64,000 nt of DNA from Himantopus leucocephalus (taxonomy: Eukaryota; Chordata; Aves; Charadriiformes; Recurvirostridae): NCBI GenBank assembly GCA_003993805.1, contig RSEF01000005.1, forward strand, positions 13,804,360-13,868,359, read 5' to 3'. Below are positions 34,856 to 48,300 of the stretch, piece by piece; within the stretch, counting starts at the first letter, position 1, and each line of letters begins with the position of its first letter. Position numbers and translations under genes: made by a program. Under the pieces are notes generated by a model, which was not told where the DNA came from, did not search any database, and worked only from the letters and a program-made list of their open reading frames with translations.

Positions 34856-34955
34856 NNNNNNNNNNNNNNNNNNNNNNNNNNNNNNNNNNNNNNNNNNNNN
34901 NNNNNNNNNNNNNNNNNNNNNNNNNNNNNNNNNNNNNNNNNNNNNNNNNNNNNNN
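34856..34955. other. Assembly gap (100 N)
   Basis: Exactly 100 N, flanked by nine C on the left and eight T on the right. A round-number gap between homopolymers means the true length is unknown. It lies in the KCNC1 promoter/5' UTR region, so reading frames that cross it are meaningless. Confidence 0.99.
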
Positions 34956-35245
34956 TTTTTTTTCCCCCTGTGCTTTTGGCCACGTCCAACCAGGGAAGGG
35001 CCCTCCCCCTCCGGCACGTCCCTGCGCCCCGGCACCGCAGCGCCCGCGCTCCCGGAGCATGGCCCCCCCTGCCCCTGCCCCTCCGCCACGGCTGCAGCTA
35101 CCACGGCCCCCGAGTGTCTGACTTCAGACGAAGGCGGTGCAGCGCCGGGAGCCACCGGCACCGGCTTCCCCTCGGAGCGGCCCCCGGGGAGCGGAGCTGG
35201 CCGGGGCCCTTCGCCCCCGCGGGCCTGGATCGGGGCTCGGGTTAG

Positions 35246-36115
<870 letters not shown>

Positions 36116-37060
36116 TGAGCTCGTGTACTCATATGTGGGCTTCCGGAGACCCTTATTCTCTAACAGGCTCCTAAAAACCCACAGCCTGGGGCAAGGTCCC
36201 ATTCACGGGCCAGGGAGACCTCCATTATACCAGGTAATTTCCCTCCATGCACAGATTTTTACAGTCAGTCATCCCCCAGTAAAGAGAGACACCTCGTTCA
36301 GCCCTCTTGTGAGCTAACGGCTCTCTCCCCTTTACGAGATGGAGAAAGGATCACGGGAGCAGGCAGTCCCTGGGAGACCAGGGGATTTGGAGAGTTTCTC
36401 AGCCTGGACGGGAATCTGTTCATTTCTCTTTTCTGATACGTACCATGTTAAATATTTATGAACATGCTTCTCTGAGAACGGGTAATTCAGTTCCTCACTT
36501 ACCTCCTCACTCTGTCTTTTTCCCTTGTGGGAAATGCAAAGTATTAATCAGAGAAGAGGGTTCATTCATGTAGAAGGGAGTCTGTGTTTGACAGCTTTCT
36601 TGCCTGGCTACTGAAGGACAACTCCTCCTGTCCTGGTGCCTGCGGTTGTTTTGGAAAGGGAGTGCACACTGGTGCAGTTCACAGCATAGCTGTGGATAAA
36701 GATGGTCTTAAACAGTCACCCGACTCCTCTAAGTAGGTACCTTTCGTGCTATTACATATGAGGATAATCACATTAATTAGGGCCTGATTCTGCTCCTGAA
36801 GTCAAAAGTAAACAGTCACTTTAGGAGCAGCAGCAGGATTAACCCCCAAGATACCCACATCGATAAACAGGAAAATAGACGAAGGATAGTGCCTTCACAA
36901 ATAAATTGGTTTGGATAGGTTTTTCTCCTCTCTTAAACGTACCTTTGTTACAGCATAATTGCTGCCAGCCCTCGGTAGGGATGAGTGGTGCTTTGGTGTG
37001 GGAGGATGATCAGTGTTCCTGAGGAGGATCAAAGAAGTGAGATCAGATTAGGGAGCAAAT

Positions 37061-37104
37061 TGGATGGATGGATGGATGGATGGATGGATGGATGGATGGA
37101 TGGA
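37061..37104. repeat. (TGGA)11 microsatellite
   Basis: Eleven perfect TGGA units (44 bp) in KCNC1 intron 1, beginning after AGCAAAT and ending at GGAAAG. An uninterrupted array of this length is likely to vary in length. Confidence 0.97.
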
Positions 37105-40100
37105 GGAAAGAGAAGTGGAAATGCAGGGAGCAGGGACAGGGAAGCTTGTCATGTATGAATGGGTGGTGAAGCAGCAGCTGCTGGAGACTTTCGGTCTGAG
37201 CAGAGACCTCCAGCAGGGAGCCGCCAGGTCTGCAGGGTGAATGAATGGGGAAAGCTGGAGCAGAGCCTGGAGTTATATCTTGGTGCATTTCTAAAGATTC
37301 TTGTTTACGTACCCTTTGGAGATTTCCTCCCTGAACAAAGAAGTTAATATTTTAAATGAATTCCTTTAAACAGCATAGAGGATAAAGGAATAATAAAATA
37401 TTTACCATGAGATGAAAGGATGATGCTGTTGAATTGCAGCTTTCAAATCCCTGATTTCTGTCAAGGGAACATGGAAACGGAGAGGGAAGGCTGGAGGGTA
37501 TCCTTCAAAAGGCTTAGTTAGCTTGCTTTAATCAAGCGCAGCATTAGCAGGCGTTGATTTGAATAGCAGATCTCTATGGTGCCCAGGAATCTGTTGGTAA
37601 AACACATTTCAAGTCAAAGCAGTGTGCTTGTCCAAGACTTTGTGGAATGGTCCAAAAGCCAAATGGATAATGCTGTCCCAATGAAAAGGATACAAACAGA
37701 GACTAAAACACCCTTTTGCTTGGAAGCATTATGATATTTTAGGTCAGAGGACAAAATCTATAAGCAATATTAGGAGTCTTTGTGATGTACTAACTGGAAT
37801 TCTAGGAGGATGTAAACTCCATTTTCTAATTCTCTACAGGTATTTTCATTTGGGAATAGGCATTTTATAAAGTGATTTGGGTTTGGGTTTTTTTTTTCCA
37901 GTGGATGTTATACGATTTATTCACAATTACACGTGCATACCCGGTAGAATCCAACCCCTGATTTACCTCTAACTTGTTCTTTCCTTAAAGGATTGTTAAA
38001 CTAGAGAAATATGAATTCTGGGCAAAGTTGAAGTGTATACTGAATATTTCATGGGTTAAATATGATTCTTTAACTTATATCTATGGAGACGTAGGCCATA
38101 TGCATTAATATTTTGCATGAAGGAAGATGGCTTTCATCATCAACACATGCACACACTGTCCATTAAGAAGACATTATAAGACACTTAGCAATTCCTAATA
38201 AAAGTCATATGTTATGGTTATGGATGTAAAAAGAGATGGGAGTTTGATTTATGCTCCTGTAACCTAACACAGACATTTGAAAAAGACCTTAAATTCACAA
38301 TAGCTGATTTACAGTAAAATAATTGATAGCATCATTAACAAATGAATGGTATATTAAAGCAATCATTAGCAAAGTAGAGTCAGGCAACAAATCCACTGTT
38401 ACCTCACTTTTAATTGTGTAGGCTACTTTCAATTACAAACTGTATTTCAGTCATGCAAAAATTTAAATTCACATAGCCATTTTGTCAAAAAAAATACATC
38501 ACAAAAATTTGTCATCCTGATTGGATCTGAGACTTGTACTAATGGTGGTGGTTATATACATGTTTGGTGTTTACATATGGCACCAAAATGTATGTCAAAA
38601 TAGCATCTTAACAAAAGCATCAGTTTACATAACCATCATACTGTTACACTGGGGCAAGTAAAAGGAATACAGTATATGATTAAATGAAAACCTGCATATC
38701 TGAATAAAGCAAGATTTCTCTGGACTATATCTGGTACACTAATTCAGTGAATGTTTAGGAACTATGTACGGAAAGCTCAGCATTTACTCAAATCTAGCCA
38801 TTCTTGGAGCATTTTAATGGACACTGCCTACAAATACAAGTACATTTGACTGTTTTGCTTCACCAGCACCTCACTCATACTAAATTACATCTGTTCTCAT
38901 TGTAGATGGCCAGGAGAGACTGGAAAAGCGTTTGTGTATGTCAGGCAAAATCAGCTAACTCTGCGAATTTTGTCTATTTCTAAACTTACTTCGATAAAGC
39001 ATAATCTCCCAGTCACTAATCGTTTGTCTTTAGGTTCAACGTAGTCAACAGTTTCCTGTTAAAGCAATAGTGGCTGAGTTTAATTAAATTCTAGTTTTCT
39101 AAACACTAGTGTCTTAAATAAGGTAGTTCTTTCTAAAAAGATGAAGTACTTTAAAAAATTGCATCTTCTTTTAAATCTGTAACAATAAAAGGTATCTTGT
39201 TTCAAATCACAGATTACCTTAGACACCCACCTTAATAAGATAAATGGGTGTCGCACTTCTCCATAACTTAAAGAATCCACATTTGGGTAACAGAAACAAA
39301 GTCTGGTACCTGGAGGTCAGAACAGAGTAACAGATAAGGTGATGGAAAAGATCAGATTTACAGAGATACTGGGTGCATACGCAGACAGACAGGCATCCAG
39401 GTGGATTTTCAGAAGCGTTTGATCAGGCAGCTAAATATCACTGCATGTCAAAGGATATCATGCACCTAAATTGTTGAGAGTTTCTTTAAAGCTTATTAGA
39501 ACTGTCTTTTTTGCATGGTCAGGCAACTTTGTAAATTGATTTTCATAAGTAGACACAAAGGGGGAAATATACTCAGAGTCACACAGAAAGCTACACAGAT
39601 ACACTAAAGCAGCATATCTGAGAGTTGTGTTGTAATAGAGTTCCTGCCTTCTGCGCTCATTAGACTTCATAGGCCCCTCAGTACACAAATGTGTGAAAAA
39701 TATTTCCTTAAGATCCTCTCTCCTTCATATTTATGTCTGGTCATGCTGTTCTTACACCAGCGAAGCTCCCACTGACTTCCTGGGGAGTTTAGCCTGCAGG
39801 TATCTAACATCTTTGCCCCCTTCCTTCTCATCCTCCCCAGCAGGATAAGGTTGTGTTTGTGTTAATTCACAGTCGTTTGGTTAGTCAGTGCTTGGGAACC
39901 AGGAGCTTTCAGCTGAGATTCTGCGCTAGCACTCACATTCAAATTGGACAGTTAAGCTTCATTAATGAACCCTCAGGAAAGGTTTTGTAGTCCTTCCAAA
40001 TAAACATTTTTACTGTTTTTAAATAAAAGCTGGTTGGGGTCCTATGGAAAGTCCTCAACAGCTTGACTTGCCATCCTGGCATATGCTATACAGCTCTGAT

Positions 40101-42649
40101 CTGAAAGAGGAAAGGCTTATGGCAAAACTCTCACTCACCCTTCCCTCATGTTCTCCCTTCACATCCTGCAGAAGGATCTGCTTTCCTCAATGGGTGATTT
40201 TTGAAGGACAAGTTTCCGACACTGAGAAGGAGACAGGAAAAAGGATAGTGGGGAAGAGATGAGAAAAAGGTATTCCCCAGGGATTTCTTCCGGCTTTTTT
40301 TTGTACATTCCAGAGCATTTCAACCTTGCTGTGTTCATTTGAATGGCTTTTTCTTTATGTAAACTACATCCCATAGGTACGAGAAGGCTTGTGGGATCCT
40401 AGTTCCTGAATAACCGTACTGTCTCGAGGCTTAGAGGCTGGGGTGATTTCTGCTCATCCTTTACCCTGGCCCAGTACAGCTGAACTCAGGAATTGGGGGA
40501 AGTATCAGGGAGTGGGAATAGATACTCATCATCTTTCACAAGGGGAGCTTATTCTGCAGCCATCTGACGCAGGACACACTTTGCACGGGAGTGCTCCGCG
40601 GACAGTGCTCCAGGGGCTCACGCCGAGCATGAACAGATAGGGAGAGAAAGGAGGAGAGCTGCCCCACACACTTTCCCATACCCACAGGCCCCCCTCTCCC
40701 CAGGGAGAGATTTCATGAAAGGGGCCCTGATGGAGCTGCTCTCCCACCTTGGGCCTTTCTGCAAGGTCTCCCCTGCAGAGGCATATCTAATCCTGCACTG
40801 AAGCTTGCTGCAGTAATTCTCACCATATACTTTGACAATTAACGAGACAGCCTAATTTTAACTGCACACTGCATTACAGCTCTGGAAAAATGAGAATCTT
40901 TCCACATTCAATGAAGTTTCCCCTGCACTTGTAGTATAATGGAATTATAGATAGACATCTCTTAACGACCATTCTGTCATTCATTATTAATATAGTTCCT
41001 AAAATCCCATTTTATTCCTATTTTCTCCCATCAGGGGACATGTTACTGCAAATCCTTATATAACCCATTAGTAAGCATGGTATAGTCTCCTCTGCATCCT
41101 GTCCAAAGAAGCCTTTGCAATGCCAGCTACAAAGTGTTCACCACTCACACCAAGTCCCGTGTTCAGTCCCTACCGAATTAGCCAAGGTGGGAGCAGGCAC
41201 ACTTAGAAACAACTCCTGGGAATTGTCCTTCTGACTTCAGAAGTAATAAATGTTAAAACCACCACCAAAAAAAAAGATCATAGCAGCCATGCAGAATTGT
41301 GACTTCATTGGTTTGAGTTGTTCAGAAACTCAATGAAGATATGATGTCTGCCCAGGACATCTTACAATCTCTTTGAAGTCACAACCTCACAGGGAGATGA
41401 GAGGGATGATGTTATCCATCTGACAAATCTATGGCTGGCTAGTACAGACTTAGCAGTTTTAATTCAAGGAAGGGTTTTTTAAACCCATTTGCCTATTTCT
41501 GATTTTATTTCTATTATTCTAAAACCTTAAAAAAGAACAGCATCTGTTGCCATTTTATTTTTTTAAAATCTTACTTAATTTTAATGTTTCTAGGTTACAA
41601 AATTTACTTGATTTAGCCAAGGCTGTGATTGTACGGATCATACCATCATATGCATACACATATATATGCCTTCCTATCACTACCACCTCCTACGATGCTG
41701 AGTGGGATTTCCATATGAGGAAGGACTTCAAAATTAAACCATCCCAAAATACTTCTGAAAATGTAACCTTGGTGCCACTGAAATTGATATGAATTTAGTG
41801 ACTGGTTTCAGTATGATATTTGCTCCCTTCTCTCTTTAATCCATGCCTATGTGCCTTCAATTATTTTCTTTGCCCTTCTCCTGACATTTGCTATTTTGGC
41901 TTTGGTTAGGAAAAAGAGGCAACAAAATACTGGTATCCTCTGTTGGTATATCATGAGACAAAGGATGAAAGGATCCATGGATCAATTATAACATTGCTAT
42001 TTTAGAACTGGTCACAAAAATGTGATATATTAGACTATACCTAGGAAAACTATTTTTCCATCTTGTTTTTCCTTCTGCTGTGCAGTCTAGTATTCATCAG
42101 TATTCATCTTGTTTTTAAAAATAAGTGACTGATCTGTGTTTATTTATGGTAGTACTTTAGTATAAAGTCTATACATATTGCCTTTCTTTTAACATAAGGA
42201 GAGATGTTAGCAAATCAGCAACAGAGGGCCCAGCCTTACTGTTATTGAAATTCAGTGCCAAAATTACCACCAACTTCAAGGATAGAAATGAATTTTCCTG
42301 CAGTACGGTTCAGGATAACAAATTAGTTGCAGTGTACTGCTTTTTTAATAGATACATTGCATATTTCCATTCCAAAGCACTGAAGCGCAATAGATCTTAG
42401 CAATTTATTAGGAACATACATATTCAAATAAATATTTTCATAATCGTTAAAAGACATGAGCATCTTGAGCACATTGCATCAAAACATAGAGCTCTAATAC
42501 TGACAAAGCTCTTCATGATCATACTGGCATTTTTTACTGCAAAGGACTATAGAATACATCCCCATTCAAACCACATGACTTCAATTAATGTTCAACCAAA
42601 TCATATCCAAGCGCTGCATTTCATAATAAAAAGGGCAAGCACGGGTATT

Positions 42650-42780
42650 TAGATTGAAAAAATCGGGCCCTAATTGATAATCAAGTGCATAATTATTTCT
42701 CATGCAAATACAGATGGCAAAACTGAGTTTCCATTTTGTATAGGCTTGATTTTATGAAATTTCAGTGCAGTCTTGGTGGA
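42650..42780. promoter_or_regulatory. Candidate conserved regulatory element with octamer
   Basis: A dense group of TAATTG, TTGATTATC-type palindrome, ATAATTATT and the POU octamer ATGCAAAT (42702-42709) within about 60 bp. Such packing is typical of vertebrate neural enhancers. No alignment is available, so the function is inferred. Confidence 0.3.
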
Positions 42781-44759
42781 TAAGAGTAATAGAACAGCCA
42801 TTTTGAGATCTTTGCAATTGTATTACAATGAGCTTCTCCCTTACTATATGCTGAATTTGATGTGAGGAAAGAACAGTATTAGAAGGCTGACTTGGCTTTC
42901 TCTACTGAATATTGCATTACATAAATATGTGATTCACTCCAAATGGTACACAGGAGTGTTAGGATCAGGAGAAATCAGAGAAATCTGTGAATCTATGGAG
43001 AACCACCCCCTCCCCCTGGAATATAAACTGAATGCTGTCATTTCTAGAATAATTTTTACATCTCTCTCCTGTGCTCAGTAACGACGCAGATTTTGCTATC
43101 TTCACTCCTACTCTTGTAGTGATAGCTTACTCCAGGAATATCCCTCTTTCCTTTCGGCTGAGAACAAGGTACTACCCGACACGGGTAAAGGTGAAAGGAC
43201 CAGGCCCTAACTGATTTTCATTTCTTTCAGATATGATTTATAAGATTTAATGGGAGCTCTAATAAATCATGCTATAAAAATTATGAATAAATCTCAGTCC
43301 AGGGCTTTTTGCAGTGATTGCTTATGATGTAAGACCCTTTAATGACAGTAAGTTAAAATTGCATTGTAATGGCCCTTTGTAAATGCAATAAATCTCCGAT
43401 TTCAGTGCACTGCGGACAGCCAGCGATGTGTGTGCTGCACATGAGCTACCAACACAGGCACACGCTGCTGGCACACACTTACGTAATTTTGTTGATACTT
43501 CAGGAGCAGCAGTAAATCTTAGCACTGCTAGATTTACTTTGAGAAAATGTTCAGTCAAGACCATTGTGGTGTTGTGACCGCATGAAATGGTTTACAATAT
43601 CCTACTAGCTTTTTACTTAAAAATCTGGGAAAGAATGTCCCTTTTAAGAAGCAGTAAGATGGATTATTTTGTTTTAAATAACAAAGGCAAAACCTATTCC
43701 TACCGAGTCTTATAATTTCCCAAAGACAAATATGAGTTAAAACAGGCATTTTGGTCTGCACAACCAAACTGAATCCATCTACTTTCCTTAATTTCCTGGA
43801 TCATCTACTCAGCGTTCACAAACAATTAAAAATGTGCACAGAAATACACCAACAGAATAATAGCTCTGTGTTTCAGGTGCAGCAGAATCCCTATTCCTGC
43901 CCACTTTGGCCCTCCGAAACCACATTTAAAACACTACCTACATTTCCCTATTCAAATACAGAAAGATCTGGGCAGTTCAGGTCACTTACTATTTGACATG
44001 CATCAGAAATTCAGCTGCAGATTTCACTTTGAAAATTCATTCCAATAACCGTGTTCTGTTTTTCAGTTTGGATTCTTGCAGTCTTCGTTATGCTGGATCA
44101 ATTGACAGGTATAGATGGTGGAGGCCAGTTTTGTGATTTACCCAGTTATTAATTAAACGAAAACCTTCATTCAGAATGTTCCTAATTTGACAACAGACTT
44201 CAAAAAAATGAATAAGGAGAAAACCCTAAAAATGCTGAGCACCTACAACCTCCAGCAGAAGGGACGTCACGTCTTACAGCAGAAAAGGACATGGGCAAGG
44301 AGTTAAGAGACCGTCCCTAAAATCCCACCCCACCTCACAGGGCCACTGCCACAGCTACCACTGATTTTAGTGGGATCCAGCCAGAGACCCATGCAGACCT
44401 ATTTCAGGCAAAACTTTTCAGGACAAGGACAATTGTGTAATTGCCACAATACTCGACGCAAAAGGGCTTGCCTTCACAGCAGCCTCTGATCTCTACTCTA
44501 AAAACATGACAACAAGCTATCAGCCACATTGTGCTATTCCTGTTTCCTTTTTTAGCATGGATCTCCCCATTGCTTATAGTGTGGAGTTTTGCAAGAAATC
44601 TAGTGACAGTGCGTCTTAGCACTTCTTGGGAATGTGTCCCGCATACTGCAGAACTGATTTTAACTCAGGCTTTTTCAGTAAAGCACTTTGTAAGGACAAA
44701 CCAAGAACAACCTAACCATGCTGTGATAGCTCTACCAATACCAAACTGAGTCAGTTGCT

Positions 44760-44777
44760 GGGGAGGGTGGGGGTGGG
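44760..44777 (+). other. G-quadruplex motif in KCNC1 intron 1
   Basis: GGGG-A-GGG-T-GGGGG-T-GGG: four G-tracts separated by single-base loops on the coding strand. This is the most stable class of predicted quadruplex and would also be present in the pre-mRNA. Confidence 0.75.
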
Positions 44778-45350
44778 AGTGGTGTTTGGTTTTCTTTTTT
44801 TGGGGTGGTAGCAGACCAGCTTATATCTGAATTTTGCTTAAGCAACATTTAAATTTAGTGTTCGGCTGATAGGAGTTCAGTGTTTATCCTACCAAGAAGT
44901 CCCAAAGGTGCTAGTGATTTTATTAAAAGACCTAATGTAAATTTCAAAACTGTATAGATTACTTGAAATTGTTATTTATGTATAAGCAGCAGGAAATCAA
45001 TAGTGCAAAAGTGCATTCACTGTTTTGGAGAACCTGCTCTGCTAAGAAAAGAAGCTCATTTTACCTTGTAAGTGTCAGTGACATGGACTAAAGGCAAATG
45101 AAAAGTTTGAAATTCAATAGCAATTCTGTAGTGTCTTCAACTCCAAAACACAAATTTTTCTTCACATATGTACTGCCATCAGCTACGGCAACTCTTAAAA
45201 CTGTGCATTTACTGCCCTCAAAGGATATCTTGGCTAGGACAGCAGGGTAAACCTTTGCTCTTATTAGGTGATCTTCAACATTCATTCAGAACAGTCCACA
45301 CATGTCCACAGAAATATACACAGACCTACATGGTATGAATTTACTAGAAA

Positions 45351-45364
45351 GGGGGGGGGGGGGG
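45351..45364. repeat. G14 homopolymer
   Basis: Fourteen consecutive G between GAAA and AAAAC in KCNC1 intron 1. It is prone to slippage and to sequencing length error. Confidence 0.9.
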
Positions 45365-48300
45365 AAAACAAACCTAAAACCCCCAAAACCTAAGATTTGG
45401 ACAGATGATTGCAAGCAACTGAATTAATGCAGCTCATCAAGCAAGCATTTGCTAGCAGATCTGACTAAAGTTATTATTTGTGCGCCCTACTTGCTTGCAT
45501 ATGTTAGCTCTGAAGAATCCTCTCAGGGGTTTCAGCTAGCATCTACAGCACGCCAGTAGTAGGAAAGCAGGCCATAATTGTATAGCTCAGCAAATGAACA
45601 CTTGCAATGGCACAAGCACACAAACAGCACATTATATTAGCTCATTAAGCCACGTCATTTGGGTATACTTCAGCCCTCCTCATTTTCTATGAATTTTCCT
45701 GTGTATGGAATCATACAAGACATTTCATCTTAGTACGTCATACTCAAAGTAGGAAAACAACTTTTCTCAGGTTACTTGCTTTGCATTTTTTCGGCTCTCC
45801 CTTGCTACGTGTTAATTGCAGTAACTAGCACAATAAGGCTATAATCTCTGTTGACACATCTAAATGCTATTGCCATAAAACCAGCAAGTTAACAGTAAGC
45901 ATCTCTGGAAAGAAATTACTCTATACTTCCATGCAGTGTTTCCCAAACCAACCTGGACTGGAGCAGAAGATCACCCAAAGCTATGATTCTTCAAAAGGTG
46001 CGGTATGTGTGTGAGCTGTGCCAGCCAGTGCAAAGACAGCAGGGGTGGGCACCCACCATCTCTCCATCACTCCAGCGTCACAGAAATCTAGCAGTTTTTT
46101 CCTACATCTTCACTTCTGAGGCCAGACTCATGAAAGGATGTAGCCATGTGAGTTCAAACTTAAAATTCCCAAAACACTAACCCTGCAGATGTAATTTTTT
46201 AAAATGCGTATTAAAATTTCCCAGTGCCTACAGTATTGTTTCTGCCTGTGCCCAGAACTGCTTTAGTATTGTTGGCAACTGCCTTATATCAAAGCCTTCT
46301 TAATGCCCATAATTTTTCTTCACTAACAGGCACAGTCCTTTAAATATACTTGCCGAATACACACTGTTTTCAGAATACACAAGCTGTTTTCAGAAACACA
46401 CTCAAATGAAAGCAGGAGATATTAGTAGTGTGAAACAGTTCCCCGGATGCAATAATCCAGTGGCTGTAGTTTTTTGCTTAGAATGTGAAAATTCAGGCTT
46501 AAATGTCTTTCTCCAACTGCAGGATTTCAAATTTTCATCCATCTCTGCTCAAGAGACTTCCCAGCTTCAGACAGCTGCATAATCCAGGCAGTTAGTGAAG
46601 CTGATGCAGTTTGCAAGGCGTGAGGAATTCACAAACTAATATATTGGGTATGTGGCAAAGCAGCATTTCCCAATAATGTGGAACCAAGAAGCTGTTCCTG
46701 TGTGGTAATTCTGGGCTACTGAATTCAGCAAGATAAATAGCAGAAAACAGATATATGTAGTGACATTGTCAGAGACGGCGTAACTTTAGCGTGTGACAGT
46801 GCTATTTTTTTTATTTTCAATCACTCACTAGTTCAAAGTCAGTTCCCGTTAGGAAATAACCATACGTCGTCATCCTCATACAGTTGACTCCAGGATAAGC
46901 TGTGTGCAATGATCTAGCGATCTTTTTGCAGCCCCTATGGAGAAGGAATGCACAAAACACACAAAAAAGTATGAGATGATACACAGAGAGAGAACTTTTT
47001 CACCCCAAAGTCTGAGCAGCTCTGCCACCATGGAAAGCGAGCTGCCGAGTCAATGTAAGGACACAGCACATAATTTGTTTTGAAAAGACCTACGTTTCCC
47101 AGGGCTATCAATCTGTCGCCTTTCAGTCATGCCATGTAAATACAGCATTCGTAAGATCTTTGAAGGCTGCCTTTTCATCAATGTTTTAACATAAACATTC
47201 TTTTAATTTAAATGCAAATTGATCACTTCCATTTTATTACTTTTTAATATTTCAAAGTGCATTATCACCATTAAAGGAAAGTGATCTAAATTAAACTATT
47301 GCCAGGATAAAGTTAACCTGGAAAAGCATTAGAACAAGTCTTTGCAAGATTAAGGCCTTTTACAGCACATATGCTATAGCTCTGGCATTAACAACCAACG
47401 CAGAAGTGATCAATAAACATTTTAGCTATTACATTCACTGCCTTCACGATACATAGAATACCAGTTCAAAATCTTAGTGGAAACTGTGAAGGGTATATTG
47501 TTAAATATCCCTCTCTACTGTAATTTACCTTATATAGGAGTCTTGCCAGGGGCTCTAATGAAGCAGAGGCAGTTTTGCAGTTTTACCATCTGTTGTGAAA
47601 TCTACTCCTGCTATAACTGAAACACAATTGTATTAGAATTTAGAAGTGACAAATATTGAAAAAAATATTTTATTTCATTGTTTAAATAGCTTTGCTGTGC
47701 AGTCTAATGAACAAAACGTTTGGATAATAAATAAAGCATTTTAAAAACAGATTTAATTAAAAAAGCAAGATATAGCAAAAGGATAATGATAGAGTTGTTC
47801 TACATAACTACAACACAACAAAGAGGTCTAAGTAAGAAATCATGTTATATTCTAGAGCCTTCAGATTTAGATTTTAATTCAGGGTAACACATCCTATTTT
47901 TATATCCTGCAGAAGAAAAAAATAAACAAAAAAAACCCTTTGAAATATGAATGGCATTGAAAATTTTGAAAATGCTACATCTATGCTACCTAATATAGGA
48001 CCAAATTGTAGAGTACTCAGGAACTGAATCCTCCTGTCCCTCTTTCCATCCTAAGTAAGGACCTGCAGGGTAAAAACTCCAAAGAACACTACAATTTAGC
48101 TTCACTTATGTGCAATGGACTAAAAATGAATACTTAATATTTATATGAATCATTGTCAGTGTCAAGTAAGATGAAGCTTATAAAAACAGAACCAAATCAG
48201 GGAATGAGTTTTAAGACTCAGTGGGTAAATGCTTCCTTACGTACGGTATTATTTATAGATATTTTTCTAATCTGTTCTGTCATCTTGTCTCTTAAATTAT

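Noticed and set aside
34088..35161. 357-codon minus-strand frame near KCNC1
   Set aside because: It crosses the 100-N gap and lies in a CpG island, so the open frame is not informative.
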